Assembly (NCBI GenBank): GCA_024867545.1
Contig: JANFNE010000003.1
Span: 1,240,001 to 1,304,000, forward strand
Direction of reading: 5' to 3'
Source: Phytopythium helicoides
Taxonomy: Eukaryota; Oomycota; Peronosporomycetes; Pythiales; Pythiaceae
DNA length: 64,000 nucleotides
Both the position numbers and the translations under genes were made by a program. The notes under the pieces were generated by a model that did not search any database, was not told the origin of the DNA, and worked only from the letters and a program-made list of their open reading frames with translations. Shown piece by piece: positions 57,001 through 64,000 of the stretch (position 1 is the stretch's first letter; every line of letters begins with the position of its first letter).

Positions 57001-60000
57001 CGCAGATGTCGTGCTCTCTGTTGAATCTACCGCGTGTGATTGCTTCTTTGAATTATCTGAATCTTCGAGACCAGCATTTTGGGAGCTACTGGTCTCCTTC
57101 CCACCCTCTTTGGTTACTGTACAAGGTATCCCACTTTTACTAGTAGCAGAAGCTGCACGAACAGCTGCAAATGAGGGTCTTCGAGTCGGTTTGGCTGCAG
57201 TGACGGATCCTTGAATATCTTGCTCTTGCTGCCTACTCTCACCAGGCTCACTCTCAGATGCATCTGTAGTCACAACAGTAGCTTGCTCTCCCTGGATTGC
57301 TTCTGGATCTGACTTTGCTCGACGCGTTGCTGCAAGGCTTGGACGAGCACCAAGTCGTGGTTTTCCTCTTGTAGCGCCCGAAAAGGAACCTCCTCGCGTG
57401 AGAGTAGGTTTACCCTTTGCTGGAGGAGAGGAGGGATCGGCGGCTCTAGCACCCACAGCATCATTTTACTTGTCATCCGTTGAAGCCTTGTCGTTCACTG
57501 TCGGCTTGGGTTCCTCTTGTACAATATTCCCCTCTGGTGGAGGAGTTGACTTTTGTTCTGACTCATCTACGCTACTGCTTGCCACCCCAGACTCCACACT
57601 ATCTGGTTTCTCCTCTGTTCGGCCTTTACTAACCGATACGATGGTCTCGAGGTTTTCTATTGTAGGCTCTGCCTTCGTGGTGACTTCCGTGCTCTCAGCG
57701 TTCTCTAATTGCTTGCTACTGATTCCATTTACCAAGAAATCTTCAAACTCAGTCAAAGAAATCGATCCACTGCCATTGCTATCTAGCGCCAGTACAACAC
57801 TGCCTCGGATCTCCTCCTCTGGGACGGACTCAAATCCCGGAAGTAGACGCAGTGACGCGACAAACTCATCTGCTGTGATGTTTCCATCACCATCGCTATC
57901 AAAATGAGAAAAACTAGCCTTGACATCGACCCCGCTCCCTTGAGCAGCGATGAGTAGTGCTCGTAGGCGATCAAGAGTGCTTATAGTAGGTTGCTCGCTC
58001 TTCCTTGGTGTATTCATAACGTCCGTGCTTGCACCATGTGTTTCAGTTGTTAGTGTTGTTGAGTCATCTTTGCGAGGAGTCGTCTGTTTTTCTTGCACTA
58101 TTGTGGGGGAAGAAGAAGAATCAGGTGCAGACGAGGGCACTTGAGAAAAATGCTGCTTGAATTCAGACAGGTCAACCTCGCCGCTATTGTCTCGATCAAG
58201 AATGCGAGCTATTTCGTGGAGAACTTCATCTTGCCCAGCTGTCGCTAGCCCGAGCTCAATCATGGCAGATTCAAATTCCTTGACCGAGATCTTGCCGTCT
58301 TTATTCTTGTCAAAGTGTGAAAAGCACGTCTCTATTGACAAACCTTTGCTCGTAGCCGTCGCAATCAATTGTTGCAGCTTAACGACAGTCGCATTTTCGT
58401 CAATATCAGCAGTTTCTTTAGTCTTTTTTTCGTCAGAATGAGCAGATTCTGAGTGGCCGACCAGCGCAGTGAACTCTCGGAAGGAGATTTTACCGCTAGC
58501 ATCTGCGTCCAACTCGCTTAACAATTGATCAAGCTCAGAGTTGGTGACATCGTCGAAGATTCCTAGGGTCAAAAGACCGCTTCGGAGCTCATCTCGAGTT
58601 ACTTCGCCGCTTCCGTCAGCATCAAAATGCCCAAAACAGCTTTTTAGATCGACACCTTTCTCCTTTGCCTGACGAAGTAGATTCTTGAGGCGCTTCATCG
58701 GAGGTTGGACCACAGCGCTGGCTTGGGATGGCACATTAGTTGGTACTTCAACTGGTCGAACAATTGCAAGTAGTTCCACCAATTGTACGCTTCCCTTGTC
58801 GTCAGTCACGTCAAAGTATGTCAATAGTTTGCGAATCGACTCTATTTGCTTTGGCTTGAGCTTAAGTTGGTTCCGGATAACTCCGCGCCACTTCTCTTCA
58901 GACAACACAACACCATTTACCTCTTCAGCAATCGATTCAAGGGCTTTGATGTGGGAGCATAACATTGACGAGAGTGCTTGCTGGTTTCGAACAACTTCTT
59001 CCCCAAAGCCGTGAAACTCTCGAGATGAAATCTTTCCGTCGCTATTCGTATCAAATCGCATTGCAATCTGCTGATATCTTCGGGATCTAAATGCTGTCCT
59101 TGGAAGAGTTGCTCAAAACTGCTCTGGAACTCAGATGTGGAGATCTCTCCATCATCGTTCGTATCAAAGTGTTTGAAAATGTCACTCAGCTTCAGCCCGC
59201 TTGCGCACGCACGAACAACAAGCTTGATGAGCTTCTTTTCTGCCTTCGCTAGTTTTGCTTGGCGCAACTCTTTCTCTTTTTCTTGCATTTTTCCCGAGAA
59301 ATCCCACAGAAGGCGAGAAATTCATGATAATCTATTGTATCATCATGATTGGCATTCACACTACTCATGACGCTGATGACTGCCTCGCGCTCGAGCAGTT
59401 TGAGAATGTTTTCATCAGGTTTTACGCCTTCAAGTGACACATCAGATTGTAGAAGGCTGTTCAAAGCATCCATGAATTCTTCGATTGATAACGTGCCGTT
59501 TTTGTCTTTGTCGAAGTGGACGAAGGCATCATCCATATTCACTCCACGTACTTCTAATCGCTTCATAACTTCGCGAACTCGAGCTACAATGTCTTTAGAT
59601 GTTTCTTTTACCACTTCGGCTCGGTTCAACTCGAGTGCGATACCCAGTGATTGAATGAATTCCTGGTACGATATCTGGCCATCGTGGTCGCTATCGAATT
59701 CGACTAGTAGAGTCTGTAAACCCTCTGGGTCTCTCTCAACGGGGATACCAAGTTGCTTGAGAGCTTCAGTGAACTCTTCTGCAGACAGCTTACCGTCTCC
59801 AGACGAGTCGAGCTGGACAAACACTTGGTCGACACGGACACCTTTCTCCGCTGCTACGGTGACGATGCGCTTGATCCGCTCGCGCCATGCATCGGCACGC
59901 TCTTGACTGGTTTGATTACGGGTCAAGAACGCACTGAATTCAGTGTAGTTGATTTTCCCGTCATTGTTTGTATCCATGCTGACCGCAAGCGCGATCAGAT

Positions 60001-63000
60001 CGTCGTCAGGTACGTTAGAAAATACGGAACCAAGAGAGCGTAGCGCGCTCACAAACTCCGCATGGGAAAGGAAGCCGTCGCCGTCTTTATCGAAGAGCTG
60101 GAAAGCATCTTCTATCCCCACTTTGTTTTTACATGCAAGGCGGAGAACGCGCTGTAGACGGTCTGCATTAGCGGCTTCTCGCGTTCTTGGCATTGTCATC
60201 TACACACTTTTCAGCTGTTATCGGGGTATTCTTCTCGATGGAAGGGGCTTTGGCGCTAGTTGTAGGAGGATCTGCAGGCACTGTTGGCTGTGCAGACCGA
60301 AACGATAATAGTGCCATTAAGCCCGTCTTATTTCCGGGGTCACACACAATTCGTGTAGATGTGTGCCCACTTGACACCGGCTTTCGGAAACGTTCGCAGA
60401 GAATGTTAATCTCCTCCGAAGATAGAGTTAGTCCCTCCCCTCCCTGCGGAGACTGCTGCTGACTCTGAATGCGGTTGTCTTCATCAGCGAATTTGGGTCG
60501 ACTATACAATCCTTCTTGTTCTAGCAGGCGACGTAACTCCGGATTGGACTCGACCAAGGTGCGAGCTCGAACTCGACGTTGTTTAGGCGGCTCTATGATA
60601 GTTGAAGGCAGCTGCTGTGACTGGTTGCTATCATTACTTGCAGAGCTCTGTGCTGCTCGAGCTGCCTCTGCATCGAGGCGATTTTCACCCTTCAGGCCAT
60701 AATTACTAGTCAGGATTTGTATCCGAGCGGCAACGGCCCTACCGCGGCAGTCAACATCACCTTCTATATCAAGAACGCGTGACGTTACCGCATGGTTGTC
60801 GTCATCAGCTACTCCTGGATCCGTTGTCTCTACAGCGACATCAATCGGCTCCAGATGTCGATTTCTGCCTGAAACTTCTTGATTCCCGCCCCTTGACGGA
60901 GAAGTTCATGGAGGGGAATAGCAAATGTTCCAAGTAAAAACAAACTATCTGCGTCCCAGATATCCACATACAGATTTTTGGTGAGCAAGTACTCCGCAAA
61001 CTGCCGCGTCTCTAAAGGGTTCAACGTGGCAGAAGTATCAACTTCGAACTGAATAGCTAAAGAAGGCTTGTCGGCAGGTTTCTCTCGCATTAGCAACATT
61101 GTCTTGGATTCTCCACATGTGTCAGTACAAAAGCCATCGCGGAGTATCAAGGGCTCGGTGCGCGTCGGTGCGAAGTTATAGAACTGAAACGTAAAATAAA
61201 CGCGTTTGGCTGTAAAAGGTTTGGTTATATCAAGTCCATCAGCATCACTGAAGGTACGAAGTGCCGCAAAGTGGAATCGGATCTCATTGGCTTTGTAAAT
61301 GTCCTTCATTTCGGCTTCCAGAGATTTTGGTGGTGCTCCAGCTCCGATTCTCTTCTTTAAATTTCCTGGTTTCACAACAGAAACTTGATTGGGTGGTGAA
61401 ACTGTAGCTTCTTGGCTTTCGACGCCGTCAATGTACCCGTACCGGGCCAACAAAGTCTTGGAGGCGCGACTCAACTCTGAACTGCGCGCATTCACAGCCG
61501 CCAATGCCAATGGTTTCGGTGGTACTTCTTGCTTTTTAGGCGATACTTTGACTTCAATTGATGGTTTAGACGGTGAAGGTAACGCCAGTGGTTTTACTTG
61601 TGACTGTTGTTGCTCAGATGAAGTATCGGCGATTGTGTCAAGCACCTGGGCGAGCAATGAGTTGTTGTTTGCCTTTTCGAGTAGTTTCTTCGCCCACTTC
61701 TCGGCGGCCCGGCCTTCCGACTGATTGCCTCCATCGTCAACATCGCTACGTTGGTTATTCGGCGAGCTTGGAGGCTCAGCAGCGACTGGAGTAACGCTTT
61801 GAGTCTTTTCTGGCTCTTCTTTTGGGATTCCATTGTAATCTCCAGGCAAAATCTTGATGTCGCAGAAGGATATAGATGTGTTCTTATAGGCTCCTGCACC
61901 TGTATAATGAAGCTGCGATATAAGGTTAGCAGGCGTGTATAGAGTGTTATCCGAATACGGCCGACACGGGGAACCCGATAGCAGATCTACATGAAGAACA
62001 GGCTGTTTGACTGAGTCCTGGAGTTCTTTCACTTCATCATCACCCATTGCGAGCGGTCGAGAAAAATAAGAGGTAGCGTGATGATGCCTGTCGTACATAT
62101 ACAACTTCTTGCCGTCGCTTGGGATGATCGCTCGACTACCGATTGTCACTAACACGACATCTTCTTCTGGGGGCAGCGGGCGTTTTGCATCGATTGCTTG
62201 TTGCTTTAGCTTGGCAGGCCACTCCAGTCTGAAGTGAACTGTGAACTGTAGCATGAACACAATTGCAACAAACGGGTGCAACACAAACCCTTTTAATCGT
62301 ATCCGGTTGCTCACACATCGCAGCACATCGTCTCCTGCATGATCAACCTTTAGTGGAACAGTGTGCTGCCGCGTGCGGAAACATCGGCCGTTGTGGAGAG
62401 CAATCTTTAGCACCCGAGCTGAGACCTCGCTTCGAATGCTAGACGCGCCGTCATGAATACCCTTCCTACTGATTGTTAAGCGGGCAAGCAGGTCGTTTTC
62501 GATTTTTTGTCGCAAGTGAACAGCGACGCGTGTGGCAATCACATCGAGCTCAAATGTTTCCTCTACACAGATCGTCTTTGGGACGAGCGAAGATAGCTTC
62601 ACGAATGTTGCGAGCGCCTCTTCATAGGTTGTTTCTTGCTCTTCGCACAGTAGTAGCTTTGGGTTTCGCCCCACATCGATGTTGGCTAGATTGCCGTTCT
62701 TCAGCCCTGGAATTGTATCGAGAGCACCAACCAGTTCGTTCCGGCGCAGAAACATTCCGACCGCAAGAATGGGGTCATACTCCACAAGCTGGTAAAACAG
62801 TTTGCAGTTCTCAAGGCTGTCAAGAGAGTTCCACGCGCTTGACTCAACCTCCCACAGCACGCGAGGAGTACCTGCGAACACATTAATTGACTGGCCACTG
62901 GTGTCCATGGAGAAAGCAGAGGGCGGTGCTCCAGCAGCACTCTTGCCTTGCCGCGAAAATAGTGGTACAATTGTCCACCCGCATCCCGTGACTTTCACAG

Positions 63001-63691
63001 TCGCTTTGGAGTCGGGATCCTTTTGGTACGCAACCAACTCAACTACACCAACGCAGTCGGGGTCTGCAATGTCGGAGATGAAGTAAGCGCGAAAGTTGAG
63101 TTGAGCATTCTCTACTATGTAGCTGAGTGCGCCATCCTTGGATAGTTGACGCTGCTTGACTTGACTCGGGTCGACGGGAAGCTCGGGACTTACCCACGTA
63201 TTCCCGAAGAAGCGTTTTGTAGGGGCGTGAAACATACTCACATGGGCACCTAGCGTTACAATCAACTCGTCGTCACCGTTGTCACTGTTGTCATCGCCGT
63301 CTTGCTGCAGCAGCTGATTGTTTGTGAGGTGGGGCAACAGGATTGCTTCTGGCAGCACCCAATTGAGCACTGACATTACATGCAGCGAGTACCCGCGGGC
63401 TTTCTCGATACGCTGGATTCCATCTGGAAGCGGCAATACCACGAGTCCTGCGCGGAACGCCTCGAACTGCTTCTCACGCGCAGACCATTGAGACACGGTC
63501 GACCCTGCTGGGTTTCTAAACGGTGTGAGAGACTGCGTCTTTGACGCCTTGTTACGGGGATCAATGGGGGCTGCAAGGTCGTCGGATGAAGAGCTGCTCA
63601 GGTCAGACTCAAAATCCGACTCGTCACTCGACGATAGCATGCTTTTAGCATCTGAGGATGATGAGAACCCAGGCTCGCGTCTAGGTTCCAT
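54012..63691 (-). CDS. NPHP4: Nephrocystin-4-like protein with a large internal EF-hand array (several frame breaks, one in-frame stop)
   Basis: NPHP4 is a scaffold of the ciliary transition zone. From the ATG at 63691: a Ser-rich start, then NPHP4 N-terminal sequence (VSMFHAPTKRFFGNTWVSP, then ALHNGRCF), RVYFTFQFYNFAPTRTEP and NLYVDIWDADSLFLLGTF with IPLHELLRQG. The C-terminal half (55900-54012) has LYARQLERLSRYRNLTQSRE, the Ig-like blocks ALEQFYVLIYGDKYLARV and TWQVRVQSRLRVDA, VLVNLVDVERHELVGAW and the end YLFINDKPTDENEECLLFQV, all colinear with animal NPHP4. Between the halves lie about 17 EF-hands and RRPSFA repeats. Frame breaks lie near 60845, 60200, 59285, 59070, 55860 and 55047, plus TAA at 57466. 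If continuous, the product is near 3,200 residues. An ATG at 60199 (MTMPRTREA) leaves open a separate EF-hand gene. Confidence 0.82.
56795..57355 (-). repeat. RRPSFA protein repeats
   Basis: Three near-identical copies, TRRPSFAAVRAA, SRRPSFASARAA and MRRPSFASARGA, and a weaker fourth, GARPSLAATRRA, are spaced about 55-65 residues apart in a Ser/Thr/Lys-rich linker. RRPS fits the basophilic (PKA-like) consensus R-R-x-S. Nucleotide similarity between copies is high around the motif and low outside it. Confidence 0.75.
57466..57468 (-). other. In-frame TAA inside the EF-hand/nephrocystin reading frame
   Basis: The frame 59061-57466 ends at TAA, and the same frame continues past it for 576 codons without an ATG until far downstream (MFSSSSPAV). 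The next EF-hand and the nephrocystin C-terminal half lie beyond. A GT..AG segment covering the stop would be only 24 nt, too short for the introns seen here. Substitution error, true stop or readthrough remain possible. Confidence 0.6.
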
Positions 63692-63808
63692 GTTGCCTCC
63701 GCGTTCAATCTGCTCAGCCTGTTGCTTAGAATCACGAAGATCGGGACTGAGGTGAAGAGTCACTCCACAAAAAGGAATCCGAAATGAGGTTTGCCTTCTG
63801 GAAAATGT

Positions 63809-64000
63809 CTATTCGTCTTCATCCGGCAGAGCACGGGTTAGATAGCGAGGGTTCCCGACCGGTGTGTCGTCCGGCGTTGCGGGTCTGGTCATCATGCACA
63901 CAATTAACTGGCGAGTTGAAAAACAAAAACAAAAAGATGATGTACTCACTGGTATGCTGGGTTTTGGTCATTTGGCCCATCTTGGGTGCTGCGGTGTCAA
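63809..64000 (-). CDS. 3' end of an unidentified gene at the right edge
   Basis: Two exon pieces can be joined across a 65-nt intron (63949-63885, GTGAGTAC..ACCAG): a piece reading TQDGPNDQNPAY then QPATPDDTPVGNPRYLTRAL and PDEDE, stop TAG at 63809. The piece is too short to name. An in-frame TGA at 63997 suggests another intron end near 63988. The gene would be transcribed toward nephrocystin-4 in the same direction, with 117 nt between its stop and the next ATG. Alternative splicing frames exist, so this is tentative. Confidence 0.4.

Larger units (their letters stand above)
56400..60199 (-). other. EF-hand array inside the nephrocystin-4 locus
   Basis: I count 17 EF-hand loops in pairs: about 14 are canonical (for example DKDGDGFLSHAE, DTNNDGKINYTE, DSDHDGQISYQE, DADGSGEVTRDE, DSDGDGNITADE, DKDQNGQLTHTE) and three are degenerate (NANHDDTIDYHE, DVTDDKGSVQLVE, DCQKSGEIRLQD). 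Many odd-numbered members share a header such as GV-(V/D)-(V/M/L)-x-x-x-F-x-H-F, so the array grew by duplication of a two-hand unit of about 70-100 residues. The loops keep the Asp/Asn, Gly and Glu ligands required for Ca2+ binding. Confidence 0.85.

Noticed and set aside
57446..57470. A 24-nt GT..AG intron removing the in-frame TAA
   Set aside because: It would keep frame, but the shortest intron supported elsewhere in the window is 48 nt and there is no room for a branch site.

Overview
This looks like nuclear DNA of an oomycete (Phytophthora/Pythium type, at genus level a guess). The evidence is dense genes on both strands, GC-rich coding starts, introns of only 48-85 nt with GT..AG ends, and a gene mix of SERCA-type Ca2+ pump, anoctamin, Arp2, PARN, TBC1D22, eIF3f, an RNase III/PAZ Dicer-like protein and nephrocystin-4, a transition-zone protein expected in an organism with flagellated zoospores. 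No bacterial operons, CRISPR arrays, rRNA, convincing tRNA or transposon was seen.

Layout. 0-11 kb: three paralogous E4-type ubiquitin ligases (Ufd2 core, U-box, ZZ-like zinc fingers inside the core) arranged minus/plus/minus. 11.7-16 kb: tandem pair of unknown multipass membrane proteins whose 3' ends are almost identical. 16.1-20.9 kb: Dicer-like gene. 21-26 kb: small membrane protein and an anoctamin with an EF-hand-like tail. 26-29 kb: tandem triplet of an unknown small family, each with a SUMO-interacting-like motif near residue 26-30. 29-32 kb: Ca2+-ATPase. 32-35 kb: mostly non-coding plus a small Cys-rich protein. 35.7-42.2 kb: Arp2, PARN, bZIP factor. 42-46 kb: largely empty. 46-53 kb: TBC1D22 RabGAP, sarcosine/pipecolate oxidase, TAZ-finger protein, mitochondrial-looking coiled-coil protein. 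53-54 kb: eIF3f. 54-63.7 kb: a nephrocystin-4 homologue whose two halves flank about 17 EF-hands, a very unusual architecture. The 3' end of another gene enters at the right edge.

Reading frames. Many genes in 0-21 kb and 53-61 kb are interrupted by single-nucleotide frame breaks (about 26 placed here), while 21.9-52.9 kb contains none and its spliced genes are exactly in frame. Since the presumably essential eIF3f gene is hit twice, most breaks are probably sequence or assembly indels, but this must be tested before calling pseudogenes.

Functional themes are inference: calcium handling (SERCA, anoctamin, EF-hand nephrocystin), ubiquitin/SUMO (E4 trio, SIM-like triplet) and RNA metabolism (Dicer, PARN, eIF3f).
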